DNA of 64,000 nucleotides from DATFVJ01 sp963851085 (GTDB lineage: Bacteria > Actinomycetota > Actinomycetes > Streptosporangiales > Streptosporangiaceae): positions 248,001 to 312,000 of the forward strand of contig CAWKNX010000023.1 in assembly GCA_963851085.1 (NCBI GenBank), given 5' to 3'. A model generated the notes under the pieces. That model ran no database searches. It saw only the letters and a program-made list of their open reading frames with translations, and was not told where the DNA came from. The translations under genes and the position numbers were made by a program. Shown in pieces: positions 7,580 through 15,659 of the stretch (position 1 is its first letter; each line of letters opens with the position of its first letter).

Positions 7580-10123
7580 CTAGGCGCGCACCGCGAAGGC
7601 CGCGCCCACGACCGCCAGTGGATGCGCGAGCCCGACACCGGAGCCGTCCCGCCTGCCGAACGGTCCTGGCAGGTCGACAGGTGCGCCGGCGGCGGTGGCG
7701 CCGAGCGCGGGCGAGCGGCCCGCCCAGGCGAGGATCAGCTCATCCTCGCCCTTGAGGAACCGGTGGCAGCGGACCCCGCCCGTGCCGCGGCCCTTCGGCG
7801 GGAAATCGGCGTACGGCGCGACCTTCACGCTGGCGGCGGCCGTGCCTGGCAGGGCTCCTGCGCGGCCGGCGACCGTGACCACCACGGCGGCCGCGCCGCC
7901 GGCGCGGACATCGACGCAGCCGAACCACACGGCGCGGGCACGTGCGGACAGCCGGATCCCCGCCATCCCCGCGGCCGCGCGGCCCTGCGGCCGGACCGAG
8001 GCGGCGCCGAAGCGCAGCAACTGCCCGTCACTCGTCACGAACACCAGGTCGTCGGTGTCGGCCGCCGCGGCCACGCCCACCACTGTGTCGCCGTCCTTCA
8101 GCGCGATGACCTCGAATTCGTCGCGCGCCTGCGGGTAGTCGGACGTCACCCGTTTCACGACGCCCTGCGCGGTGCCGAGCGTCAGCGCGGGACCGTCCGG
8201 GGCGAGCGAGGCGAGCCCGACCACCGTCTCGCCGGCGGCCAGTGTGATGAATTCCGCCAGCGGCGCACCCCCGGCCAGCCCCGGCGCGTGCGCGGCAGGC
8301 GGCAGCGCGGGAAGCTCGAGCACGCTGAGGCGGATCAGCCGGCCAGCCGAGGTGACCACGCCAATGCTGCCCCGCGCGGTCGCGGGTGCCACCGACGAGA
8401 TCACGTCGTGCGCCCCGCGCGGCCCTGCCACGGGTACCGCTGCGCCGTCGCCGTGGGGGCCCGTCAGCGGCAGCCGTTCGGGATCATCGGCATTGCCCGC
8501 GTCTGAGCCTGTGACGGCCGAGCGGGCGATGAGGCCGGTCGCGGACAGCAGGACCGTGCACGGGTCGTCGGCCACCTCCAGCGGCACGGCGGCCGTCTTC
8601 GGCGCGGCGCTGGGGCCTTCGAGCAGGACCGTGCGCCGGGGCGTGGCGAACCGCCCGGCGATGTCCGCGAGCTCGCCGGAAACGACCGCGCGCAGCCGGG
8701 CATCGGAATCCAGGATCGCGGTCAGATCGGCGATCTCGCTCCGCAGCGTCTCGCGCTCACGTTCGAGCTCGAGCCGGTCATACTTGGTAAGCCTGCGCAG
8801 CGGTGTGTCCAGGATGTATTGCGCCTGGATCTCGGACAGCTCGAATACGTCCATCAGCCGCTGCTTGGCGTCCGCGGGGTTCTCGCTCGCCCGGATGACC
8901 TGGATGACCTCGTCGATGTTGAGCAAAGCGATCAGCAGGCCGTCGACCAGGTGCAGCCGTTCCTCGCGCTTGCGGCGCCGGAATTCGCTGCGCCGCCTGA
9001 CCACCTCGATGCGATGATCCACGTACACCTGCAGCAGTTCGCGCAGCCCGAGCACGCGCGGCTGGCCGTCGACGATGGCCACGTTGTTGATCCCGAACGA
9101 CTCCTCCATCGGAGTCAGCCGGTAAAGCTCCTCGAGCACCGCTTCGGCGTGGAATCCGCTCCGCACCTCGATCACCAGGTGCAGGCCGCGCTGCCGGTCC
9201 GTCAGGTCCTTCAGGTCCGCGATTCCGGCCAGCTTCTTCGCCTGCACCAGGTCCTTGATGCGCGCGACGACCTTTTCCGGGCCGATGTTGTACGGCAGTT
9301 CGGTGACCACGATCCCGGTACGCCGCGGGCTGATCTTCTCGATCCGCGTGGCGGCCCGGGTTCTGAACGTGCCGCGGCCGGACTGGTAGGCGTCCCTGAC
9401 GCCGTCCAGGCCGATGATCTTCCCGCCGGTCGGCAGGTCCGGGCCCGGCACGAAACGCATCAGGGCGTCGAGGGTCGCCTCGGGGTTGTCGATCAGGTGC
9501 CTGGCGGCCGCGATCACCTCGCCGAGGTTGTGCGGCGCCATGTTGGTGGCCATCCCGACCGCGATGCCCGCGGCACCGTTGACGAGCAGGTTCGGGAAGG
9601 CGGCCGGGAGGACATGCGGTTCGGTTTCCTGGCCGTCGTAGTTCGGCCGGAAGTCGACGGTGTCCTCGTGGACGGAGGCGACCATTTCCATGGCCGCGGG
9701 CGCCATCCGCGCCTCCGTGTAGCGCATCGCGGCGGGGGCGTCGTCTCCGCCCAGCGAGCCGAAGTTGCCGTGCCCGTCGATCAGCGGGAGGCGCATCGCC
9801 CACGGCTGTGCCATCCGGGCGAGCGCGTCGTAGATCGCACTGTCGCCGTGCGGGTGCAGCCGGCCCATCACGTCGCCGACCACCCGTGCGCTCTTGACAT
9901 GACCGCGATCGGGCCGCAGCCCCATCTCGTTCATCTGGTAGAGGATCCGGCGCTGCACGGGCTTCAGCCCGTCCCTGGCGTCGGGGAGCGCGCGCTCGTA
10001 GATCACCGAGTAGGCGTATTCGAGGTAGCTGCCGCGCATCTCCTCGGCGACGTCGATGTCGACGATCTTCTCTTCGAAGTCGTCGGGCGGCGGTGGGGTG
10101 GTGGTACTGCTCCGTCGGGCCAT
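7580..10123 (-). CDS. parC: DNA topoisomerase IV subunit A
   Basis: 847 aa type IIA topoisomerase A subunit; with ParE it decatenates daughter chromosomes. The breakage-reunion domain is complete, with active-site Tyr in AAMRYTEARM (Y135, R134) and LHPHGDSAIYDALARMAQP. The tail carries beta-pinwheel blades and the motif FPPKGRGTGGVRCHRF. It has no GyrA box (QRRGGxG), which separates ParC from GyrA. The start MARRSS matches the usual actinobacterial ParC N-terminus as I remember it and has a GGGG stretch just upstream; an in-frame ATG 9 bp earlier is less likely. Confidence 0.95.
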   Translation of the reverse strand: MARRSSTTTPPPPDDFEEKIVDIDVAEEMRGSYLEYAYSVIYERALPDARDGLKPVQRRILYQMNEMGLRPDRGHVKSARVVGDVMGRLHPHGDSAIYDALARMAQPWAMRLPLIDGHGNFGSLGGDDAPAAMRYTEARMAPAAMEMVASVHEDTVDFRPNYDGQETEPHVLPAAFPNLLVNGAAGIAVGMATNMAPHNLGEVIAAARHLIDNPEATLDALMRFVPGPDLPTGGKIIGLDGVRDAYQSGRGTFRTRAATRIEKISPRRTGIVVTELPYNIGPEKVVARIKDLVQAKKLAGIADLKDLTDRQRGLHLVIEVRSGFHAEAVLEELYRLTPMEESFGINNVAIVDGQPRVLGLRELLQVYVDHRIEVVRRRSEFRRRKREERLHLVDGLLIALLNIDEVIQVIRASENPADAKQRLMDVFELSEIQAQYILDTPLRRLTKYDRLELERERETLRSEIADLTAILDSDARLRAVVSGELADIAGRFATPRRTVLLEGPSAAPKTAAVPLEVADDPCTVLLSATGLIARSAVTGSDAGNADDPERLPLTGPHGDGAAVPVAGPRGAHDVISSVAPATARGSIGVVTSAGRLIRLSVLELPALPPAAHAPGLAGGAPLAEFITLAAGETVVGLASLAPDGPALTLGTAQGVVKRVTSDYPQARDEFEVIALKDGDTVVGVAAAADTDDLVFVTSDGQLLRFGAASVRPQGRAAAGMAGIRLSARARAVWFGCVDVRAGGAAAVVVTVAGRAGALPGTAAASVKVAPYADFPPKGRGTGGVRCHRFLKGEDELILAWAGRSPALGATAAGAPVDLPGPFGRRDGSGVGLAHPLAVVGAAFAVRA

Positions 10124-10164
10124 GCACCCCATTTTCCCGCTTCAGCCCGCCATTTTTGCCGAAC

Positions 10165-10196
10165 GGCTGCCGTGTGGCGCGCCGATCATGTGCTGC
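10165..10196. repeat. 32-bp direct repeat, left copy (partner at 12648-12679)
   Basis: The stretch containing GGCGCGCCGATCATGTGCTG occurs here and at 12648-12679 with 29 of 32 positions identical and the same orientation. The copies bracket the DNA that contains the pfkB fragment, the GlxA-like regulator and the hydrolase gene. This suggests a segmental duplication or insertion footprint rather than a functional site. Confidence 0.7.
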
Positions 10197-10286
10197 GGCG
10201 GCTCCTGGGAGTCTCAGGCCGCATCTAGGCTGATAACCGTTGCCGCGACGGTGGACGGGTGTGGGATCCCGCACAGTTCGGCCTCG

Positions 10287-10538
10287 TCGAGGAACGGCTC
10301 CGCACCCACCCGCTCAACGGGGCGTGCGACGCCGCGTCCACGGATATCGGCATGCCCGCCCGCTTGGCCAGGCTGAACGCGGCGAGCGCGGCGGGGCGCG
10401 AGCCCTCGTTCAGCAGGGTGTAACCGGACATGTGCAGGTGGCTTCCCGGCGTGAACAGGTCCTTCGGCAGGTCCTCGGGGGAGGGCCGCGTTGGCGCCGG
10501 GGTCGGAAAGCAGCGTGAGGTCGCCCTTGTGGGTCACC
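10287..10538 (-). pseudogene. Partial copy of the PfkB sugar kinase gene
   Basis: About 250 bp are nearly identical (about 90-95% by eye) to the middle of the intact PfkB kinase gene at 13143-14036, the part coding for THKGDLTLLSDPGAN through to the stretch ending before LSHGAVLLF. The copy has small indels (for example GGGGGAGGGCC versus GGGGGAGAGGGCC) that destroy the frame, and it lacks both ends, including the catalytic GAGD motif. It is a decayed duplicate left by a rearrangement, with no sign of function. Confidence 0.85.
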
Positions 10539-10621
10539 TTCGCCACCGTCCGGCTACGCCGGCGAGTGACCAAGGGACCCGGCTCCCGCGCTGCTTACCT
10601 CGCGCCAGGGGAAGGTCGCCA

Positions 10622-11593
10622 TCAGTTGGCACCACGCCGGAAGGATTCGCGGTAGTCCCTTGGGCGTCGTCCCGTGTGCTTGGCGAAGAGAGCAGCGAAG
10701 GTGCCGGAGTCCCTGTAACCGAGCGCGGCGGAGATGCTGGCGACCGTTCGGTCCGTCGTCTCAAGCAGGTGGCGGGCGCGACGGACGCGCGACGACTGCA
10801 GGTAATCGAGCGGACTCTGGCCTGTCTCGTCTGCGAAGCGCCGCAGCAGCGTCCGAGTGCTGACATTGAATGTGCCGGCCAACGCGACGAGGTCGTATCG
10901 GGCGGCAAGGTTCTGGTCGAGCCGTCGCATGACCCCGTGGGAGAACTCGTTTCCGGGCTGCGGAAGAAGTCGCGCGTCAACGTACGGCGTCTGGGACGAT
11001 CGCGCATCGTCGATGAGCGCCACACGCGCGGTCGTCCGTGCCACGCTGGCACCGCTGTGTTGGCGGATCAGTTCCAGCGCGAAGTCGTACATGGCACTGA
11101 AGGCCGCTGTCGTCGTCACCCCCTTGTCGGTGACGACGAGACGTTCGGGTCGGACATCAGCGTCCGGACAGCGTCGAGCCAATTCGTCCGCGAAGAGCCA
11201 TGCCGTCGTAGCCCGGCGTCCCTTGAGAAGTCCTGCCTGGGCGAGCAGGAACGCACCGACACAGATCGAGACGACGACCTTGCCCGCAGCAGCGTGTGAG
11301 CGGATCGCCGCAATTTCAGGGGCGAGGAGCGCGAGCGTCGCGTCCACGTCGAGGCCCGGCAGGAGCTCGAACCCTGGCACGACAAGGACGTCGACCTCGC
11401 GCAGCGCAGAGACGGCCAACGCCGCACCACCCGATGCGGCGACGCGGCGACGAGGCGAAACGACCGACACCTCGTATCCGGCGCGGCCCGGGCCAGCAAC
11501 GTGCGTGGCCATCGTCAATAGATCGGGTACGCCGAACACCTCGGACGCGAAGCAGCCTGGATAGGCCAGGACACCAACCCGCAGCGCGCTCAC
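10622..11593 (-). CDS. GlxA-family transcriptional regulator (DJ-1/PfpI + AraC)
   Basis: 323 aa. An N-terminal DJ-1/PfpI-like domain (about residues 5-190) contains VSICVGAFLLAQAGLL with the nucleophile-elbow Cys of the fold. The C-terminal part (about 220-320) is an AraC-type double helix-turn-helix, with VSTRTLLRRFADETGQSP and ISAALGYRDSGTFAALFAKHTG. Such proteins are DNA-binding regulators that sense small metabolites. The gene is divergent from the hydrolase gene at 11691 across about 100 bp, suggesting it controls that gene. It lies in the inserted stretch between duplicated pfkB sequences. The start is GTG. Confidence 0.92.
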   Translation of the reverse strand: MSALRVGVLAYPGCFASEVFGVPDLLTMATHVAGPGRAGYEVSVVSPRRRVAASGGAALAVSALREVDVLVVPGFELLPGLDVDATLALLAPEIAAIRSHAAAGKVVVSICVGAFLLAQAGLLKGRRATTAWLFADELARRCPDADVRPERLVVTDKGVTTTAAFSAMYDFALELIRQHSGASVARTTARVALIDDARSSQTPYVDARLLPQPGNEFSHGVMRRLDQNLAARYDLVALAGTFNVSTRTLLRRFADETGQSPLDYLQSSRVRRARHLLETTDRTVASISAALGYRDSGTFAALFAKHTGRRPRDYRESFRRGAN

Positions 11594-11690
11594 GCTCGCC
11601 TCCTCAGCACCACGCCTATGGCGAGATTACCCTCATACATGGCGATCTGGCCTATCACCTTGTGTGGGCACATCAGTCCACGCTGTCGGT

Positions 11691-12536
11691 ATGAGAGTTG
11701 CCGGCGGACGCCTTGACGACGCGATCACGGACTTCTCCCGCCGACTCGTGGACGTGGACGGGGTGGTGAAGACGGTGTACGTCGCGGGTTCCGGACCAGC
11801 CGTGGTACTGATGCCGGAGATGCCCGGCATCAGCCCTGACGTCCTTCGGCTAGCGCGGTGGGTGCGGGATGCGGGCTTCACCGTCTACGTCCCCTCACTC
11901 TTCGGGATCGACGGCGCCTATCCCACGGCCGAGGGTGGTGAGAAGGTTGTCCGTCGCGCGTGCGTCAGTGCCGAGTTCCGTGCGTTCGCCAGGGGCGGCA
12001 CCAGCCCCGTCACCATGTGGCTACGCGGGCTCGCGCGCCAAGCCCACGCCGAATGCGGCGGTCCCGGAGTCGGCGCGATCGGTCTGTGCTTCACCGGCAA
12101 CTTCGCACTCACCATGGCGCTTGAGCCAGCCGTCACCGCGCCAGTGGTCAACCACCCGTCACTGCCACTGGACGACCCCGCCGGACTCGAGATCAGCGAC
12201 GAGGACGCGCGCGCGGTCCGAGACCGCATCGCGCGCGATGGACTGAAGGTTCTCGCCTACCGCTTCGACGACGACCGCTGGTGCACCGGCCAGCGCTTCG
12301 CCGCCTACCAAGCCCTCCTCGGCGACGCCTTCGACGGCCGCGTCCTTCCGGGCAGTTCTGCCAACACCAACCCGCCCCCGTTCTTCCGCGACGTGGTCGG
12401 GTCCCCCCACAGCGTTGTCACCGCCCACCTCGTCGACGAGGACGGACATCCCACGCTGAAGGCCAGGAACGAAATCCTCGCCTTCCTGATCGACCGCTTG
12501 AGCCCGTCTGGACACTCCGGATGTCCGGACGACTGA
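11691..12536 (+). CDS. Dienelactone-hydrolase-like alpha/beta hydrolase
   Basis: 281 aa from ATG; an in-frame GTG 27 bp upstream is an alternative. The fold is that of the dienelactone hydrolase family: VVLMPEMPGISPDVLRLA after the first strands, a nucleophile elbow GLCFTGN with Cys133, and DEDGHPTLK with the likely catalytic His near residue 259. Members hydrolyse lactones or esters of small carboxylic acids; the substrate here is unknown. It is divergently paired with the GlxA-like regulator, a common arrangement for a regulator and its target. Confidence 0.85.
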   Translation: MRVAGGRLDDAITDFSRRLVDVDGVVKTVYVAGSGPAVVLMPEMPGISPDVLRLARWVRDAGFTVYVPSLFGIDGAYPTAEGGEKVVRRACVSAEFRAFARGGTSPVTMWLRGLARQAHAECGGPGVGAIGLCFTGNFALTMALEPAVTAPVVNHPSLPLDDPAGLEISDEDARAVRDRIARDGLKVLAYRFDDDRWCTGQRFAAYQALLGDAFDGRVLPGSSANTNPPPFFRDVVGSPHSVVTAHLVDEDGHPTLKARNEILAFLIDRLSPSGHSGCPDD

Positions 12537-12647
12537 CCGTGAGCAGCGTCATCAGTTCGATGGCGGGTCGTTCACGTCTGGTCCTTGGCGTGCTCTTGGG
12601 ACTCGAGCCGCGTGACACGCCGATCCACAGGTCTTGACTATTTCTCC

Positions 12648-12679
12648 GGCTGCCGCCCGGCGCGCCGATCATGTGCTGC
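12648..12679. repeat. 32-bp direct repeat, right copy (partner at 10165-10196)
   Basis: Matches the left copy at 29 of 32 positions; the differences cluster in three adjacent bases. It sits just downstream of the truncated pterin dehydratase gene on the minus strand, as the left copy sits upstream of parC next to the pfkB fragment. This arrangement supports duplication of an ancestral intergenic-dehydratase-kinase segment. Confidence 0.7.
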
Positions 12680-12700
12680 TACTATCCACTCCCGCCCCGT

Positions 12701-12946
12701 TCAGGATGCTGTCGGTTTGGCGCCGTGGGCCGCCGCGATCTGGTCGATGCGCTCCGCAAGGGTGAAATCCAGTTCTGTTACTACATCCCCGGCGGTGTGG
12801 GTTGTCATGGCGAAGGAAAGCCTGTCCCACCGGACATCGATGTCGGGGCGGTGCTCCAGTTCGATGGCAACCGCGCCGACCTCGGTTACGATCCGGATAG
12901 CTTCGTCGTAGTTGACGACAAACGTCTTGCTAATGCCGACCTCGTC
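12701..12946 (-). pseudogene. 4a-hydroxytetrahydrobiopterin dehydratase, N-terminus lost
   Basis: The 81 C-terminal residues fit the PCD/PhhB family well: ISKTFVVNYDEAIRIVTEVG, then ELEHRPDIDVRWDRL, then TTHTAGDVVTELDFTLAERI. The normal family core has HHPD; here it is EHRPD, so the first active-site His is already substituted. Family proteins are about 95-100 aa. Upstream of residue D1 (about 12946) the frame becomes Arg/Gly-rich with no PCD-like N-terminus and no convincing start in any frame. A remnant is more likely than a working gene, though a short divergent protein starting at an upstream GTG cannot be excluded. Confidence 0.65.
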
Positions 12947-13092
12947 AAGGCCGCCACAGCCGCGCCCCGCCCTGTTCGGGCGTCCGCGTCGGGGGCCCCG
13001 CACCGCGCGCAGGCGGCCTGCGTGGGCGCGCCCCCGTGCCACCGCGACACGGCGGCGTGACCCGTGAACCCGGGTCTCCGCAGCCGGTGGGG

Positions 13093-13125
13093 CGCCGCAT
13101 CCGCGGCAGCCGTTAGGGAGATGTC
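13093..13125 (-). repeat. 33-bp dispersed repeat after the pfkB stop (partner at 57080-57112)
   Basis: On the minus strand the sequence contains CCCTAACGGCTGC followed by CGCGGATGCGG. The same 33-bp unit, 29 positions identical, follows the glucokinase stop at 57080-57112 in the same gene-relative orientation. Both copies can form a small stem around GGAT or GATG. It may be a short dispersed repeat or a weak transcription-end element. Confidence 0.45.
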
Positions 13126-13142
13126 CTGGGCCGCGGTGCGGG

Positions 13143-14036
13143 CTAGAGCGCGGGGCGGGCGCCGACCTGGCCGAGAGCTTTCGCTGCCAGCCGGTTTCCC
13201 GCGGCGAGGGCTTCGCCGGGCGGCTTCTTGTCCAGCCAGGCCGGCAGGAACCCGGCGCAGAACGCGTCACCGGCACCCGTGTGGTCGAGCGGCCGCTCCA
13301 CCACGAACGCGGGGACGTGCACAGGTTCCGGCTGCCCGTTGGCGTAGAAGAGCGCCCCGTCCGCGTCCATCTTGATGACGACCTGCGGGTACCAGGCGGT
13401 GAGCACGCGCGCGGCCTGGTCGGGTTCGTCCCGGCCGGTGAGCACGCGCGCCTCGGGCTCGTTCGCGAAAAGCAGCACGGCGCCGTGGCTCAGTTCGAGG
13501 AACGGCTCGGCCCCGACCCGCTCGACGGGCGCGTGCGACGCGGCGTCCACGGATATCGACATGCCCGCCCGCTTGGCCAGGCTGAACGCGGCGAGAGCCG
13601 CGGGGCGCGAGCCCTCGTTCAGCAGTGTGTAACCGGACATGTGCAGATGGCTTCCCGGCGTGAACAGGTCCTTGGGCAGGTCCTCGGGGGAGAGGGCCGC
13701 GTTGGCGCCAGGGTCGGAAAGCAGCGTGAGGTCGCCCTTGTGGGTCACCATTACCACGCACGTTCCCGTCGGCCGCTCAGGATCCATCACGAGCCTGGCG
13801 TCCACGCCATAGCCCATGAGCTCCATGTCCCTGTTCCGGCCCGCGATGTCCGCACCGCGCCGCCCGACGAACGCGACATCGGCGCCCTCGACCGCCATCC
13901 AGGCGGCGATGTTGGCGCCGGATCCGCCGCCGTGCATGGTCACGGTCGCGGGCGTATCACTTCCTTTGACAAGCGGGTAAGCAGCGCGGGCGACCGCATC
14001 TGTCATGAGATCACCAACGACGACCACTCGCGTCAT
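13143..14036 (-). CDS. PfkB-family carbohydrate kinase
   Basis: 297 aa ribokinase/PfkB-type sugar or nucleoside kinase. Visible marks are GGGSGANIAAWMA near the N-terminus (PfkB signature 1 region), SGYTLLNEGSR in the middle, and DHTGAGDAFCAGF near the C-terminus with the anion-hole and catalytic Asp. The substrate is not evident. The ATG is chosen because GAGGTGG lies upstream; two GTG codons 9-12 bp earlier are alternatives. A decayed partial copy of this gene lies at 10287-10538. The kinase precedes the truncated pterin dehydratase in the same direction. Confidence 0.9.
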   Translation of the reverse strand: MTRVVVVGDLMTDAVARAAYPLVKGSDTPATVTMHGGGSGANIAAWMAVEGADVAFVGRRGADIAGRNRDMELMGYGVDARLVMDPERPTGTCVVMVTHKGDLTLLSDPGANAALSPEDLPKDLFTPGSHLHMSGYTLLNEGSRPAALAAFSLAKRAGMSISVDAASHAPVERVGAEPFLELSHGAVLLFANEPEARVLTGRDEPDQAARVLTAWYPQVVIKMDADGALFYANGQPEPVHVPAFVVERPLDHTGAGDAFCAGFLPAWLDKKPPGEALAAGNRLAAKALGQVGARPAL

Positions 14037-14164
14037 TGTCGTCACCACCTCGTCCCGGGCGCGGACGGCGATCCTGTTGGCGGAGAGTCCGGTGGATCCT
14101 CCGGCCGGCCAAACTGCCGGAAGCGCATTCTTCCAACAGCGTAGAGAAACCTAACAGCTTTCGT

Positions 14165-15370
14165 TCATCCTGGCAGCGAGAGCGCTCTGCCCGCTACCAC
14201 AAGAAGGGCTTCCTCGGACTGCGCGGCGAGCAATTGGTTGAGGCGGCCAAGCTCGTCGCGGAACATGCGGCCGCTTTCCGTGCCAGGGACGACGCCCGAA
14301 CCCGCCTCCTCGCTCACCGCGACGACGTAGGCACGCGTATCCCTCCACGCGTGGGCAAGTTCGCCGATCCGCGCCGCCACACGGCTCGCGACCTGCGGAT
14401 CGCCTGGCGGATGGGACCACGCCCCAGCCTCGTCGAGCACAGCGGCGAGCCAGCTGCCGATGCTGTCGACCAGGATGCCGCCCGTGCTCGAGCGCAGCAC
14501 CGCGGCCAGGTCCGTGGTCTCGACGGTCTGCCACCAGCGAGGGCGGCGGGCCCGGTGCGCGGCCACCCTCGCGACCCATTCCGGATCGCCGCCGGGTCCG
14601 GGTCCGGCCGGCGCGACGTACGTGACCTCGGCCTCCGCGGCGAGCCGCAGTTCGGCTTCCGCGGACTTGCCGCTGCGCGCGCCGCCGAGCAGCAGTGTTC
14701 GCCACGGCCGCGGCAGCGCGGCTACGGAGCGGTGCGCTTGGCCGTACCCGCAGCCGTGCGCTGAGTCAGGCATACCCCGCTCTCCCTGCGCGTCGTGTCT
14801 TCCTTGCGTGCCCTGCGGGTCCTGGCCGCCGTGCCTGTTCCGTGCGGAGACCGTGATGTGATCTCCGTCGGCGGCTGCGATGATCCGCCAGAGCCGGCAG
14901 CGGCGTGCGAGTTCCCGCTCAGAAGGCAGCCGGTGATCAATGTGGATGACCGCGACCGCCGTCGTTTCTGTCACGAGGCCCCGCCGCCGCATGCCACCGA
15001 GCTGTGCGGGATCGCCAAGCAGGTCCAGCAGCACGGCGTCGTAGGGTGCAGTACCGTCCGGGGGCCGCGGGACCGTGCCCGGCCCGGCGGCGCAAAGCAG
15101 CCTGCTTCCATCGGGCGCGGTGATCTCAAGTCCTCCGCTCACCTGCCCGACCAGGTAACCGGCCGGCATCCGCTGCGGTCCTGCCTCCTGCGGTCCTTCC
15201 CCCTCCGGTCCCGCCCGCAGGGGGAAGTCGATCCGCGCGATCCCGTCGAGCACGATCTGCGTAGGCGCGCGCGTCTGGCCGCACCGCCTTGCGGCGGAAC
15301 AGGAAGCGCACCCACAGCCGGGCTCCGGCCATCCGGCCTGGCCGCCGGTACCGGCCATCTCCATGTCCAT
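14165..15370 (-). CDS. cobU: Adenosylcobinamide kinase/guanylyltransferase with N-terminal extra domain
   Basis: 401 aa. The C-terminal half is CobU: P-loop LLLGGARSGKSAEAE (about 226-240) and RVAAHRARRP with the guanylylated His (H272), then LVDSIGSWLAAVLDE. It phosphorylates adenosylcobinamide and adds GMP in the nucleotide-loop assembly of cobalamin. The first 180 residues resemble a shortened metallo-beta-lactamase-like domain seen fused to CobU in Streptomyces (GWPEPGCGCASC, then YDAVLLDLLGDPAQL and VIHIDHRLPS). The HxHxDH metal motif is absent, so that part is probably not a hydrolase. The start has no clear ribosome site; internal ATGs 6 and 12 bp in are alternatives. Confidence 0.88.
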   Translation of the reverse strand: MDMEMAGTGGQAGWPEPGCGCASCSAARRCGQTRAPTQIVLDGIARIDFPLRAGPEGEGPQEAGPQRMPAGYLVGQVSGGLEITAPDGSRLLCAAGPGTVPRPPDGTAPYDAVLLDLLGDPAQLGGMRRRGLVTETTAVAVIHIDHRLPSERELARRCRLWRIIAAADGDHITVSARNRHGGQDPQGTQGRHDAQGERGMPDSAHGCGYGQAHRSVAALPRPWRTLLLGGARSGKSAEAELRLAAEAEVTYVAPAGPGPGGDPEWVARVAAHRARRPRWWQTVETTDLAAVLRSSTGGILVDSIGSWLAAVLDEAGAWSHPPGDPQVASRVAARIGELAHAWRDTRAYVVAVSEEAGSGVVPGTESGRMFRDELGRLNQLLAAQSEEALLVVAGRALSLPG

Positions 15371-15434
15371 ATGGTCGTGCAGTGCAGCACGGTGCCGTGC
15401 CGTGCGTCAAAACACCGCTCTATACACTTGCACG

Positions 15435-15644
15435 GTGACCTGGACCTGGCGGTACGAGAAGGCAGACGGCACGACGCTTTCCGCGAAGACGCTGCCGCAG
15501 GAGACGTTTCCCAGCCAGTCCGACGCGGAGAGCTGGCTCGGCGAGCGCTGGCGGACCCTGCTTGCGTCCGGGGTCGACCAGGTTACGCTCCTCGATGACG
15601 GGCAGATCACCTACGGGCCGATGAGCCTGCACCCCGCCGAGTAG
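15435..15644 (+). CDS. Small conserved actinobacterial protein, unknown function
   Basis: 69 aa from a GTG: VTWTWRYEKADG at the start and GQITYGPMSLHPAE at the end. The aromatic N-terminus and the MSLHPAE ending recall a short conserved hypothetical protein common in actinomycetes. It has no signal peptide or membrane segment. The frame remains open upstream, but those residues look unlike the family. It runs away from cobU (divergent) and towards the aldo/keto reductase. The function is not known to me. Confidence 0.72.
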   Translation: MTWTWRYEKADGTTLSAKTLPQETFPSQSDAESWLGERWRTLLASGVDQVTLLDDGQITYGPMSLHPAE

Positions 15645-15659
15645 CCACGCCGCCGCTGC

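Noticed and set aside
7580..10123. gyrA instead of parC
   Set aside because: The GyrA box is missing, the C-terminal motif is of the topoisomerase IV type, and no gyrB lies beside it.
8778..10274. Long alternative frame on the minus strand across parC
   Set aside because: Arg/Pro/Gly-rich shadow of the clearly conserved parC frame.
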